From contig NC_088298.1 of assembly GCF_032854445.1 (NCBI RefSeq), positions 15,179,504 to 15,243,503 of the forward strand: DNA of 64,000 nucleotides, written 5' to 3'. The notes under the pieces are model-generated. The model saw only the letters and a list, made by a program, of their open reading frames with translations, searched no databases and had not been told where the DNA came from. Below are positions 11,991 through 24,428 of this stretch, piece after piece. The position numbers and the translations under genes are program-made. Source of the DNA: Liolophura sinensis. Its lineage: Eukaryota > Mollusca > Polyplacophora > Chitonida > Chitonidae. Position 1 is the stretch's first letter. The number at the start of each line of letters is the position of its first letter.

Positions 11991-12790
11991 TAGTGGAAAC
12001 TTATCATGTATTTAAGAAGTGTTAATTACCAGATGCAAAGACACAATTCTTGTCCAACTTGTCAATGCAAGGAGGTAGGTTACACTACTGTACACTTGGG
12101 TAGATTCCCAGTTACAGCTGAGATTAGTCTCCCTGGGCTTGTGTTGAGAATTCTATTGGGAGAGGTTTACGAAAACATCTTTAAGCGAAGATTTATTACC
12201 TTCTGTGCTAATGAAAGGGGCTTTTCTGTAACGAAGAGAATCGCAATTCGTAAACAAATCCCACGAGCTTGCCAAGAACACCCTTAATGCTCGCGTCCTG
12301 CAGCGGATAACAGCGTAGAAAATGTCAAGTAATTTCTTGACTACCTAATTGGACACAGTTTTCTGTCAAGGATTCCAATTACAAATTGCTAGACCTTTGT
12401 TGCACACTTTTTAGGTGGAAAAAAAAAACATTTGTCTTTTAAAGGAACCGGTAATGATGAGACAAAAACGACTGTCGATCTTTGCGATGACAGACTAAAC
12501 AAAACCACCTTTCATTCACTCAGGCGGTGCTTTTCACAAATAAAACAAGCAACGAATGTGCAGTAAAAATGAGACTAACAAAATACTGAAATGAAAAAAA
12601 AAAAGCATTATTAATGATTAGATTTATGTGTACATTTATGTATGTATATATACATGAACAATATGGGGTAAAATGTACATTGTATGGTTTTCAATAAGGT
12701 GCTTGTAATTTCTTACTGGCCTCCAAAACCCCAAAACACAAAACCCCTAAGGCTGTAGAGCGAATTTTTAAAAACGCTCATTAACCATCA
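11991..12790. other. Candidate conserved non-coding block
   Basis: The part at 12090-12370 is less repetitive than its surroundings and contains a forkhead-like GTAAACAAA (about 12250) and a CTAATTGG homeodomain-type site (about 12345). A 93-codon ATG frame (12006-12287, with CPTCQC near its start) spans it without flanking splice sites. Regulatory DNA or an unrecognised exon are both possible. Confidence 0.3.
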
Positions 12791-12998
12791 AGTATGGCCT
12801 GAAAACTCATTACCTAAAAAGATGGGTTACTGGGTTCTTCTCAACAGAATGGATTGTAATTTGGACGAGTTTTTTAACTTTACTTTTCGTCTCTATTGTA
12901 CCCAATTTATTGGCAATCCCAAAAAAATTATTGAATTCATGTGTTGGAATTTCTACAAGTTTTAAATTTTGAATTTTTTCCAATTTCTTATTTTTGCA

Positions 12999-13053
12999 GG
13001 AAGTGTGGAGGGGGGTGGGGTGGAGGGGGTGGGGTGGAGGGGGTGGGGGGTGA
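12999..13053 (+). repeat. G-rich minisatellite, quadruplex-prone
   Basis: Repeats of GGGGTGGAGGGGGTGGGGTG give more than four G-runs of four or more bases in about 50 bp, enough for a G-quadruplex on the plus strand. Confidence 0.9.
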
Positions 13054-13790
13054 AACCCACACAAAACAAGTGCTTCGGCCATGTTGAGACAAAGGCTTTA
13101 ATAGCTTGTCTTGCTCTTTGTTTGCTGAGCTTGCATGGCTTCACTTCCCAAATGTCTACAAAACCCATCACTGACTACTAATTTGCCGTTAGCTCTGAAA
13201 GTTTCTCTCTCAATGCCTACATTAGCTGCCCAGCGAAAACTGCTCAACTGTGAGCCAAACCACACCACAAGAAGTAGTCCATTGTTTCAAGGTCATTTCT
13301 AAGAGGTTTGCATCCCCTCTGCCAGTGTTGATGAATTCTCGACAACTGTGCAACATAATCAATGTCCGTATCTTGTAGATTTAATGCCCGGTGGAATACA
13401 AACACCTTTCAGCCATGTACCAGCACATCTGTATATGCACTCGCAGCTTTGCCAAAGTACCTGCGTTAATGCAAAGCCAACAGCTTTACTACCAAGTGCT
13501 CCTAAACCAAGAAGTTGTCACAACCTTAATTTTCTTCACAGAAAAGTTGCCCTTCACAACTTGCTCATTATTATAAAGCCAGATCCGCCATCAAACAATT
13601 AATGACAATATTGGCTAAATTTTTCCAACAGAACCTAAAGCAATACAAATCTCTCCGTCAATAACTTGAAATGTCTGCTCTTTAACAAAATCCCAAATTC
13701 TCTAATTCTATCACCCTTCTGGGGAATTTCTTTTTCAAAATCTAACTAGTAAAAAGCCTTGCCTGGCATATGACATTTTTCTCAACATAT
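13054..13790. other. Non-coding stretch, nothing recognised
   Basis: Short overlapping frames at 13348-13602 and 13391-13576 lack exon signals. Confidence 0.45.
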
Positions 13791-13943
13791 GCTCTCCGGC
13801 TGTATGTGGGAAGGTATGTCAGCAACCTGTAGATGGTCATGGGTTTTCCCCATGCTCTGCCAGATTTCCTTCCACCATAATGCTGGCTGCCGAAGTATAA
13901 GTGAAATATTCTTGAGCATGGCGTAAAACACCAATCAAATAAA
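13791..13943 (+). mobile_element. SINE family A, 5'-truncated
   Basis: Starts in the CTCTCCGGC...GTGGGAAGGT body, ends GCGTAAAACACCAATCAAAT. No tRNA-like head. Confidence 0.9.
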
Positions 13944-14256
13944 GGTGAGGTATAGATGTCCCAGTCTAGAAACTGTGTGAAAACAGTGTGCACAGGTATA
14001 AATACATCTTACTAGATATGTACATCAGTAACAGGAACAGTTCATCTAGGTGCAACTGACACTTAACAATCTCCTTGGCAACATGTCTTTCCATATTTCC
14101 AGACACGGCATATGGAACTACGGCAACAGTGTGTCATCCAATAACAACAAGTCTTGGCAAATTTATTAGCCCAATCAGTCAGGATATCTCATTTATCGCT
14201 ACCTTGCGTGCTCAATTTACATATGGCTGTACCTGTGTATGTATCTTTGTGCCGTA

Positions 14257-14418
14257 GTTCTTCAATTTTTTCCCACATTTCCCGGGTGTTTATTTAAGCA
14301 TAATCCTGGGGTAATTATTCTATGTGGATTGTCAAAATTATACTTTTTGTGCTGCCCTGAAATTTGACAAAATTTGTCTCCAAAATCAAATGAAAAATGT
14401 GTGAAAAGGTGGAGGAAA
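14257..14418 (-). mobile_element. MITE family M, short complete copy
   Basis: About 162 bp with terminal inverted repeats GTTCTTCAATTTTTTCCCAC and GTGTGAAAAGGTGGAGGAAA, flanked by TA on both sides (14255-14256 and 14419-14420). The interior contains AAAATTATACTTTTTGTG, shared with 20219 and with 47236 reversed. Confidence 0.75.
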
Positions 14419-15113
14419 TACATGTAAGGCATTACCAGGTACACTCGCAAAAGAAAAAAAAAGAGATAACCATCAGCGAGACAAAATCCCAGTGATTCCA
14501 TATTTCTCAGGCAAACGATTGCCCAAGACCACAGCTCTGGGAGTGGGAGATACATGTATAAAAAAACACACTCCCACGGTTTCTACATAAGGGAAAAATC
14601 GATACAGAGTATATCAGCATAGATGGACACATAAGTAAATGGATTTCGATTCGGTGCTGATGTCAGCCGCCCGTTTAGCCTGAGGGGAGTCTGTCCTGGG
14701 AAAGACTGCACTTGACTCTTTCTCTACTCAATGTACAACGCAATGTCGCCCACTTCTGAACTGTTTGCAGCCCAGTGCAGAAATATCGACACTGCTATCA
14801 AACTCAAATTATCAGGGTTTTTGGTGTTTCGTTTTTGTCAGGTACATGTAACTTGGGTGCCATATGGAAATGCCCTTTATTCCCTGCGCCCTTTTTTTCA
14901 AAGGAATTTATGGAAACAATTATGATGAAAATGATGCTAAATTCACTAAAGACAGAAGTATCATAAAGTTGTACAAATCAACTCCCAACAATGCATAATT
15001 CTCTGGGGATGTTTCAAAATATTGGCTACAGAGGCGGTTGAAACCGTTGAAGAACTAGAGTCTGAACATACATACATATTAATTGGACATGTATCTGTGT
15101 TTTATATTGTTAT
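14419..15113. other. Non-coding stretch, nothing recognised
   Basis: Short frames near 14731-14966 show no start context or splice sites. Confidence 0.4.
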
Positions 15114-15291
15114 CAAAAACTTGGTAATGGTAATATATTATTATAAACAAGTAATAATAATAATACTATATTATAATAATAATAATAATAATAAAACTTG
15201 GTAATAATAATATATTATTATAATTATTTGGTGAATCTTTTATCTTGTTAATCAACAAGATTTATAATAATATATTATTATTAAAAGATTC
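15114..15291. repeat. AT-rich nested palindromes and direct repeat
   Basis: AAAACTTGGTAAT...ATATATTATTATAA occurs twice (15114-15146 and 15192-15224), separated by (AAT)n. Downstream a nested hairpin is visible: outer arms GAATCTTTTA (15233-15242) and TAAAAGATTC (15282-15291), inner stem TCTTGTT/AACAAGA (15243-15249/15254-15260) with loop AATC. Confidence 0.85.
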
Positions 15292-15603
15292 CCTCCGACA
15301 TGCTTGAGAGGAGCCTCTGATTTGATGTAAAATACATGATTTTCAGTCCATTTATAAATAATCATATACAGCTACAGCAACAGTAATGGAACCAGGTGCA
15401 CATAAAGCACACTGTCTCGGAATTGACAACTTCAGGCAACCAATACTTAAAAGATATCATTTGATCCTTAGGCTAACTGTACAATTATTCATAAATCTCG
15501 TCTCATATAAAAATTAACTATTCATGCATGTAACAGACAAAGTTGGAGTGATCAAACATGTTGGCTTGTTGTTCTGTTTCATGTCTCCAACAATCGGATT
15601 TCC

Positions 15604-15792
15604 GCCTACCTGTACATAGGTATATTTATGCTCATCCATGATGGGAAAACATGGGAAGGTCTGTCAACAACCTGCTGATGGTCATGGATTTCCCCCGGCC
15701 TCTGCCCGGTTTCCTCCCACCACAATGCTAGCCACCGTCGTATAAGTGAAATATCCTTGAGTACAGCGTAAAACACCAATCAAATAAATAAA
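15604..15792 (+). mobile_element. SINE family A, truncated, begins at the 58-bp module
   Basis: Starts with GCCTACCTGTACATAGGTAT and continues TTTATGCTCATCCATGATGG before the normal GGGAAGGTCTGTC body and CAAATAAATAAAT tail. The first 58 bases match the extra module of the copy at 8471 with about four differences. Confidence 0.93.
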
Positions 15793-16362
15793 TGACGGTA
15801 AAAAATATTATCAGCCATGATATTTTTCTTTCATGTATAGTAAATGAAGATCTACAATACACACAAATGTACACATCCATGTGTTTCTTATGCTCTTCTA
15901 TCAGGAATGGACAGATTGCTTCAAGCTGTCATCTTCAAATATAACTTCATGTATGTGGTACATGCACAATTCATTTAGAATTGGAGCAAAAATCTTTAAG
16001 GGTTGTCCATCTGTTCGTCTTAGGAATCCAATGTTTGAATAACTTTTGTCTGTTGGTAGCTGCACAGAATGTTTGTGTTATTTTTAGAAGTTTATTCATA
16101 TCATTACGATATTGTTTTCTCTGGCTGATAAAAATGTTTTTTGTTTTTTTTCACCTGATGCCACTTTAATGCTACATCCCTATTTCTTGTTTTCCTTACA
16201 ATAATGTGACAGAGTCCACGAAATGTCTCAGAAAAAATTACTTTCATATGTACAAGTATTGTAGGCCAACACTGGAGCTTAGTAATAATTGTTCAAAGTT
16301 GAAATTCAAAAGTTGATCATACCTGTACATGTTGCATGATTTAATTCAGTATTCATAATATC
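15793..16362. other. Non-coding stretch, nothing recognised
   Basis: AT-rich, T-rich near 16120-16150, no exon signals. Confidence 0.45.
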
Positions 16363-16520
16363 TGATGGGTGTTTTACGCCGTACTCAAGAATATTTCACT
16401 TGTACGACGACGGCCAACGCTATTGTGGGAGGAAACCGGGCAGAGCCTGGGGGAAACCCACAACCATCTGCAAATGGCTGGAAGACCTTCCCACTTACGG
16501 CCGGAGAGGAAGCCAGTATG
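16363..16520 (-). mobile_element. SINE family A, head-truncated
   Basis: TGGGTGTTTTACGCCGTACT through GGCCGGAGAGGAAGCCAGTA; ends before box B. Confidence 0.92.
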
Positions 16521-18640
16521 GAGACAGAAATTAGTAGTGTTGAAAGTAGAATATTACATTTCTTCACCAGCCTTTTGGAAAAAGTAAAGTAAAAGTATGT
16601 TGTACACTAGATGGTCTAACAATGTAAGAAAAAAAAACCCTCAATATTACTACCAGAATTACATATATATTGGCTAAAATGAGCAGACCAAGGTGTCCCA
16701 AATTTTAGGAGAAACAGGGTAAACAATGTGCTCTGTTTGACTGTTCATCAGATCAACATTTAAACGCATATATACATGTTTGTGAACGTATTCCAGCAGT
16801 GGTTTTAGAAGCTACCTCAACATAATAAATCCTTTTGTACCTGGAAAACTATCTGCCATTGATTTTGCCCCCGTGGGATCGAGGTGAGTAGATGCACATA
16901 AACATATGCATCAACATGGTGGTTTTTTGGGGTCTTTTTCTCGAAGACTTCATAAATTCGTCGTATCGCTTTAGATCATCAAGGTAACCTTTTAAAACAT
17001 GGTGCCGTTTGAACATGGCCCGTGTGCCATAATCAAAGAATTCCGCTCAACTGGACAGAACGCTTTAATGTACATATATGCAAAAAAAAAAAAAAAAAAA
17101 AAAATGGAAGAGAAACGCCTACATGTGCATGAAGGTGTGTGAGAGAAACAAAAGCGAGTTGCAGTGAATCAATACGGGTCGAGTGCGCTTTGCTGTCACA
17201 CTGGCGAGTCTTATTGTACCTGCAACATAGACGCCAACGCAATCGTAACCTAGCTCCAGCTATTAAATCCATAACGAATACAATGCACGTATGTATCTCT
17301 AGGCCTGTACTCATCTGAGCAAAAAAATACAGTCTGGAGCATTGCTATTATGGTCCAAGCTTAAATCCAGCTCGTTGCCATTTTTTTCTTATGCCAGGAA
17401 CTCAATTTGCTTTCACAAATTTGTGTAGACAATTGTGACATTCTGGGCTCTAGGTGTTTGAAACATTTAATTCTCAAAAAGAGAGCAAATTATCAGCTAT
17501 CTCGTCTTGTCTCTTCCTTGACGTGCAGACATAGGTTGCCTTGGTGATTGGTAAACAGGCTGAAGGTTTGATCGATTATTAATTGATGTGAGATCATCGT
17601 TAAATGTGAATTTATACACACCAACATGAACAAGAACAGCACACAACAGAAAACACAAGACCTGCTGGTGAATACTTGAACAAAAACCATCTTCAAATTT
17701 AATATCAGCAAAAACAATTAAGAAAATCTGTCTTTTTGAAGATCAGATGTACACATCTATATGTACTTCAATCTTTCCAAGAAACCTCTGTCCTCTTGTG
17801 CGGGTAATCGGTACCAAGCTTTAACGACAGCATGAAACATTTACATGCATGCTAATAACGCATAGCCGAATATTAGGTCCGTCAAAAGATGCACATGTCC
17901 AGTGTACCTGTATTTAGAACGCCAAGTACTGAGTCGTTAAGCGACTTTTTAAAATTGTCTGTTGCAAGTAGCGACGCAAACAACAAATTCAACACTATGA
18001 ACAGAAGGTTGACTACATTGTAAATTGATTTGCATACATGTACAAGTAGTTTGTACAGTGGCTGCTTATTAAAGTTGGTGTACCGTGAATACATTCATTA
18101 ACATTTATGGAGGTTTGCCAAATTCATTTAGAAAATCTTTTTTTTTTTTTGCCTTTTAATACACTCGACATCACTGATGTCGCGTGGGAGTCCAAACTTC
18201 CTACGCAAACCAAGTATATAGGCAGAGATTGGTATCTGGATGCAGAGAAAACAACCTGGGATCTGTTGTGTCAAAAAGTCATGCGGCATTTACAACCATA
18301 TCACTGTACCCTGTAAACTCTCGGTTTATTATTTGACCATATTCCATTTGCTGACTCTACAAGCTTATGCTTCTAATCTTTGACAAAATTGGAGAAAATA
18401 AATGGCCAGTAACACGAAGGTGGTCTAATAACCATCTGCAAAGCATGTGATCCGTTACACAAACATCCTCCACTTATTGGCGTGGCATCTTTTTGCAGGT
18501 CAATAAACTCGTCGCCCACATCTGGCCATAAGCGTTCCACGCGATATGATTCCATATTTAATACGCTTCGCCACCGAGTGTCCGATGGAGTCTTAATAAT
18601 TTAACAGCGTTTTCATCCAATTAACCATCGGCAATACTTA
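16521..18640. other. Non-coding stretch
   Basis: Contains an A22 run at 17083-17104. An open plus-strand frame at 18150-18316 and an open minus-strand frame at 18373-18555 have ordinary-looking amino-acid composition, but neither has matched splice acceptor and donor signals. Not called as exons. Confidence 0.4.
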
Positions 18641-18860
18641 ATCCTAAAGGTCCCTGCAGTGGGATAAAAAAAAATCCCGGCTCGGCAACGCGAAGTAATA
18701 AATCCACTCATCCTTGGCGTGGGTGGTATTTGAGCATGTAAACATAGCATGACGTCACCCCGAGATCAACCACAGGAGCTGGGCAACGCGTCGATTCCCC
18801 GGCGGAAAATGGTGAAGCGCTAAGGCCATACTCCATGAGAAGGAATCAATATTTATGAGA
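18641..18860. promoter_or_regulatory. Candidate regulatory block with palindromic CRE
   Basis: GC-richer than its surroundings. It has a full CRE palindrome TGACGTCA at 18750-18757, two copies of GGCAACGCG (about 18683 and 18782), a forkhead-like GTAAACA and a RUNX-like AACCACAG. The motifs are seen directly; enhancer or promoter function is inference. Confidence 0.35.
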
Positions 18861-19040
18861 CCAGTACAACTGCAATGAGGTAAATGTGTAACAGGAAACC
18901 AGTCTTTATCCCTCTTTAGGCACCATTTTTCTTTCAAGACAGGTGTATCATTTACCTTTCTTTATGCAAGAACTTTCATTTCTTGTTTAAATTTACTGTG
19001 TTGTTTTATATAGACAGTCAGTTTTCAATGGATGTCATTG

Positions 19041-19403
19041 AGTGAGTGAGCGAGTGAGTGAGTGAGTGCTTGGGGTTTAATGTCCTACTTAACAATGTTT
19101 CTGTCATATGACGACGAAGGAGTCCTCAGAGTGCATGTAATGTGCCTCCTTGCTGCAGGACAGATTTCCACTGCTCTTTTATCTAGTGCTGCTTCACTAA
19201 GACGCCTTACCAAAGGTATGTAAGCTGCCCCGCCTAAGCCATTATACTGATACGAGTTAACCAGTCGTTGCATTATCCCTCTCATGTTGAATGCCAAGCG
19301 AGGACGTTACACCTTCCTCTTTTGAAGTCTTAGGTGTGACTCGACTCGTGAGTTGACCACTCTCGAAGCGAACGCTCTACCAACTGTTCTATCGGGGGCC
19401 GGT
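19041..19403 (-). mobile_element. SINE family B, near full length
   Basis: Reverse-oriented, about 360 bp. The tail is a GTGA microsatellite (19041-19068). The head, read on the minus strand, is GGCCCCCGATAGAACAGTTG followed by GTAGAGCG, a tRNA-like box A region, with a degenerate box B (GAGTCGAGTCACACC). The body contains AGTGCTGCTTCACTAAG. Related copies: 31273, 58780 and 59596. Confidence 0.88.
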
Positions 19404-20218
19404 AGATGTCACTGATGTGCAAATATCTATACAATGTACAAGTATGTTTATGGGCTGGCCAATTTGCATCTTTTGCTCTTCATGGAATTTTTGATATGTC
19501 ACAAAATGACAAAACCCATTCAAGACATATATATATATATATATAACCTTGAATGGGTTCGTATAAAGATGTAACGACCTGCAACAAACAGTCGTTCATT
19601 AAGACTACATTGGAATTCCTGTAACTCCGTAAGAATTTCGTCAGTGAACTTCCTCATTGCAAGACAGACCTGGGATACAGATAGATGGAACCTCACGACA
19701 GACGGACAGTCTATTCGACGTTTTGTTGTCGTACTTTCATGGGTTCGGCATAGGGCCAATGATAATGTAATTTTGAACTGCGGGCCCATTGCTGTAGAGA
19801 CCTATCTCCAAAGAGGTCATTCATCATTGTCACGATAACCATGTCACGTCTCCGTGGACACGTGAGGGATAACCCACCCCTGGTCATGTGATTTGTTATG
19901 CTGATTCGCCCTAAGTACTTCCTGTTCACTCTACAGCCTAAATATTAGCGTCGTTGAATATTGGCTTCATTGAATAATGAAATTCGGGAACAGGGCCTGC
20001 GGGTGGAAATCAATTCACGGATTTACTCGCTTTCGACAAGAGAAAAGTCAACTCAATTTGTCTGACTGCTGTCAAGTTCAAAAGATCGAGCCTCTATAAT
20101 GAGCGGGTTCAAAATTCCATCCATAGAAGCAAAATCAGTACTACCATTTCAGCAATTTCAGTGTATCAGCAATCTTCAAACTAAAAATCTTGTCACATCT
20201 TGAAGTACATGTGCTGTA
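19404..20218. other. Non-coding stretch
   Basis: A TA run at about 19528-19544. A GC-richer part at 19640-19900 with overlapping frames on both strands and no splice support. Confidence 0.4.
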
Positions 20219-20341
20219 ATTCTTCAACCTTTTCACATGTTTACAAGGTGTTTATGCGAATATTTTCTGAAGGCATTATTTCGTGCTGACTGGTAAAATT
20301 ATACTTTTTGTGATGGCCTGAAATTGGTCAATCCAACCATT
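20219..20341 (-). mobile_element. MITE family M, one-ended fragment
   Basis: Starts ATTCTTCAACCTTTTCACAT after a TA and matches the reverse complement of 47320-47450 through AATTATACTTTTTGTGATGG and CAATCCAACCA. No second terminal repeat found. Confidence 0.75.
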
Positions 20342-20954
20342 GTTATTATTGTTATCACAATAATAAAGGCATTATCACATACCATAATTACACTATTTAA
20401 TCACCAGATCTTAATCCGAATGTATCATGTCTTACAAGCTCTTTCAAAAAGTAGGACTCCCCCTTATCAAAATCCATTTATTTCAAACCAAAACTTTGAT
20501 GTACCGGTACCTGTAATTCTCAATGTCGATGAAATGACCAAATACTGATCAGGTTCAATCATTACTTCTCTTAACCATCCCATTCTTCAAAAGACAGGCA
20601 AATCATCTTGGCCGCACAGTAAAATTAACGAAAGATAGTGATAGAATTACACCCTTCTCAGTTTTCAGAAATCTTTCTTCAGTACGACACACCTTGATTA
20701 GTCCAGCTTCACATGGCTGCAGCAGTCCTTGATAAGTGATGGTCATTAGGTACCACAACATTGCTAAATATCACCGGCAGGTCACTTTTGATGGATGTGG
20801 CTGCCATTACAAATTTATCTAGACCAGACAGTGGTCAGCACCGGTCAACACAAGGCCAGATTGACTTTCTTTTCCCACTGGTCAGCTGGGCACCAGGTGT
20901 GGTTAACGGAACGATACATCGCCTTCTTATACATGTAGGAGCACATGTAATGTA

Positions 20955-21075
20955 ATTCTTCAACCTTTTCGCATGTTTGCAAGAAGTTTACATTCAAGCA
21001 AATTCTGAAGGTATTAGTCTGGACAGGCTGACAAAACTACACTTTTCGTAAAGCCCAGAAATTGGGGTTGAGTAA
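20955..21075 (-). mobile_element. MITE family M, one-ended fragment
   Basis: ATTCTTCAACCTTTTCGCAT after a TA, then CAAGCAAATTCTGAAGGTAT as in the other copies. The far end is lost near AATTGGGGTTGAG. Confidence 0.72.
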
Positions 21076-22825
21076 TACTCATCTATTTAGTAGCACCCCA
21101 TTAAGTTTCTTCCTTTATTTTGGAGTCACACTGTTACAGCTCTGTACAGAAATTTTCCTTAATTAAGGAGAAGAAAAAAACATGACACTACAGGCTGAAA
21201 AGAGCATATATTTTTTCTATCTGGTGGTTCCTGCTGCATAATTTTGCAATTTTTCCTTGCCATACACGTAAAGCCTGAATACAGCAAAGCTGGCATAAAT
21301 CGCTGAGTCCATCGTGTCCTCCATCTTTAAAACTCTGTAATTTATGCTGGGGGTGTGTTGCCCCTCAGCCAATGAGAGTAGTTAAAACTGCTGGCTTGTG
21401 CGTGTAAACTCAGAACCAATGTCCAACATTTCGGTTTCCTGATAGTCAAGCGGTAAACGAACTGTACTGTTTGCTACCTTCTGGGAAGGAGAGTTCCACC
21501 GGAAAGGTGCGAACTGCACTTCATGAGTTTCCGACGGCAATTCTCCTAACACAGAAGACTTTAGGACTAGTTCTTAGGCAAAATGGAGTCGCCCACAGCA
21601 GATTTTGGCACTGACTTTATTTCTAATTTATCAACTTTAGGTACATATTAGAATTTTTTTATGGCATGCACCTGCGAGGAAATGCATTCTCTTTTCAATG
21701 GTATTTGTTTGATACTTAAATTTTCTTCTCCTTTACAGACAAATGTGTCCAAATTTCAACTTCCAGTACCAAAAACTAAGCACTTTGAGGAAATTTTAAA
21801 TTTTGACTAGTCAGACACACCTTTCTGGAACTGGTCCACTGACTATCAACCCTATCCCCTTACCACTTGCCCTAGGGGTCTGCCCAACATCTAGTTAACA
21901 CGTATACATATACATCTACAGTATTACTAGGAGCACGTGCGCATTGTACAACTCCTGTAAATACAGACAATCTGCCAGCAGGCTTAGCATTTAAGCCAAC
22001 TGCCTGGGGACTTATTCCGATTATTTGCCTGCAGAGTCATAAGTGGGCAGCTAAATACAAGTTTATCAGCAGAATACCCTTGACATATACATTTAGGTAC
22101 ATAACAGCGACTACCTGAAGACCCTCTCAAACAGGATATTATCTGACCACGCGGGGTGAAGGGGAAGGGGGGGGTCAGTGTAGCCCATTGTAGCCTTAAC
22201 CGCTTCTATATCCTGTCTTGGCTCAGATCAGAATAAGGGGCTCTTTCCTTTACACTTGAGATGCCCGTTGTCTACTTAACCATATAACCCTATAGAACTG
22301 CAAATGAGACCAGGCTACCTTAGATCTGCTAGATCTTCGGCCTTGGCCGATGATTAATCTACTGGTGATCACACAAAATTCCAGATTAAGGCAGATTTAT
22401 TTTCAGTGGCCCAATGGAAGCAACATATACACTGTAAATAACTGCAGAGGCTATTTACAAGACTTTAAACCAAGAGGACTCACTCATTCACTCCCTCCCT
22501 CCCTCCCTCAGAGGCTATTTAAGCATGCAGAAGTACACACAGCATGACTAGATTCTTGAGATTGATTTCTCTTTAAGAAGTCCTTAAACGGAAAGCAATT
22601 TCCTCAATTCTGGAATTCCGTTTAAAGACATGGAGTTGTATTTGGGAGTTCCCAGTTCAAATCCTGCATTGAGTTGTGACTTACATTAAAAGCAAAAAAT
22701 ACTGGTGTTTTCATACATCCTCATTTGTCAATGCAGATGAGAAATGGTTCCATGACTAACTATGTGGGTATGGCTGGGACACCACACCCGAAATCCAGCA
22801 CAGAGGAAATTTCCACATGTCTCAT
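21076..22825. other. Non-coding stretch
   Basis: Has a G-rich run at about 22152-22175 and a (CTCC)n run at about 22492-22510. No supported exon or element. Confidence 0.45.
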
Positions 22826-22914
22826 GTACATGTAACTGTACTGTTGTTACATACTAGTATACGTGTACATGTAACTGTACTGTTGTTACATACTAGTATA
22901 CGTGTACATGTAAG
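22826..22914. repeat. 39-bp tandem repeat, 2.3 units
   Basis: GTACATGTAACTGTACTGTT...ACTAGTATACGT repeats at 22826, 22865 and, partly, 22904 with exact 39-bp spacing. Confidence 0.95.
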
Positions 22915-22960
22915 CTGTGGAAAACTACTCTCGTTCTACATGTACATGATAGCCGTGGCT

Positions 22961-23501
22961 TACATGTAAGTGAATAGGCCATGTACAAGAATAGACCATG
23001 TACTTGTGAGTGAATAGGCCATGTACATGTAAGTGAATAGGCCATGTACATGTAAATGAACAGGCCATGTACATGTAAGTGAACAGGCCATGTACATGTA
23101 AGTGAATAGGCTATGAACATGCAAATGAATAGGCCATGTGCATGTGACTGAATAGGCCATGTGCATGTAACTGAATAGGCTATGAACATGCAAATGAATA
23201 GGCCATGTGCATGTAACTGAATAGGCCATGTGCATGTAACTGAATAGGCCATGTACATGTAAGTGAATAGGCTATGAACATGCAAATGAATAACCATGTG
23301 CATGTGACTGAATAGGCCATATGCATGTAACTGAATAAGCTACGAACATGCAAATGAATAAGCTACGAACATGCAAATGAATAGGCCATGTACATGTAAG
23401 TGAATAGGCTATGAACATGCAAATGAATAACCATGTGCATGTGACTGAATAGGCCATGTGCATGTAACTGAATAGGCTATGAACATGTACGTGAATAGGC
23501 C
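22961..23501. repeat. 23-bp minisatellite, about 23 units
   Basis: Unit GAATAGGCCATGTACATGTAAGT with recurring variants GAATAGGCTATGAACATGCA.. and ..CCATGTGCATGTGACT. Variants recur in blocks, which suggests multi-unit duplications. A minus-strand frame here spells a 23-residue cycle (3 x 23 bp = 69 bp) and is treated as an artefact of the repeat. Confidence 0.96.
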
Positions 23502-24370
23502 AAAAACAAAACATACAATGTCTGTATTGTGACTGTCCAGTATTGAAATGAAACCTGTTTTAAAATGATAAAGGGAGTAACTTTGTTAAATTGTACCATT
23601 TGTTTGTTTGTTTTTTTGGGGTTTTTTTTCAATCTCTCCATAATATTACTGTACAGGTATAAGAACATGCGCATGTAGAGGCAGGATTTACAGATGCAAT
23701 ATTAAAATATCGTATCTTCATAAAAATTCAATATTATCATAAAATCAGAAGTTGTACTAATTACTGTATGTTATACATACCATGCAACTGTGTGTACACT
23801 GTACAAATTAGACTGCATCAGTATCAAAACTAAGAAATATAAACGCCTCCAAATTGTACAATTACAATAACTGCATTAAAGTACCAGTGGGAATGTGTAG
23901 AAGTTTTAGGGTACATTTTGCCCGCAGTAATTCCACTGACCACCAAGAGCAATTGCGACTAGAAATTGCCAGCCTCTGCTTGGTTAAAGACGGACTGCTG
24001 CTGAGCTGAACTTCACAGCGGAGCAGCAAGTAGGGGGTCATTTCCAGAGCGTGACCCCTCTTCATGCCCCTGGGGGTGAGCTCACTAATAAACACCAGTC
24101 AGCTGTTAAGACAAGTGAACACTCCTTCAGCCCTCTAGAGTGTTTTACCCCCAGAGACATCCCACAAAAAGGTCAACAGCTTGCTGACAAGGCTGAATGG
24201 CCGAGGCTTCTTCTAAAGCCCATGTTCAACCTTTAGGTTCTACACATGTACAGTACTACACTACAAGTGTAAGTCTGTTAACCTATTAAATGAGGAAGTG
24301 AGAGATTCATCCAAAATTTTCATAAAATGTATGCATCAGTTCACACTTTACTCTAGATTTACATGTAGAT
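23502..24370. other. Non-coding stretch
   Basis: T-run near 23610-23630. A GC-richer part at 23900-24230 has open frames on both strands but no splice signals; possibly conserved non-coding DNA. Confidence 0.4.
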
Positions 24371-24374
24371 GTAC

Positions 24375-24375
<1 letters not shown>

Positions 24376-24426
<51 letters not shown>
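24376..24426. repeat. (TA)n microsatellite
   Basis: Uninterrupted TA run of about 50 bp. Confidence 0.97.

Positions 24427-24428
<2 letters not shown>

Noticed and set aside
22893-23303. 136-codon minus-strand frame
   Set aside because: It is the 23-bp minisatellite read in three rotating frames.
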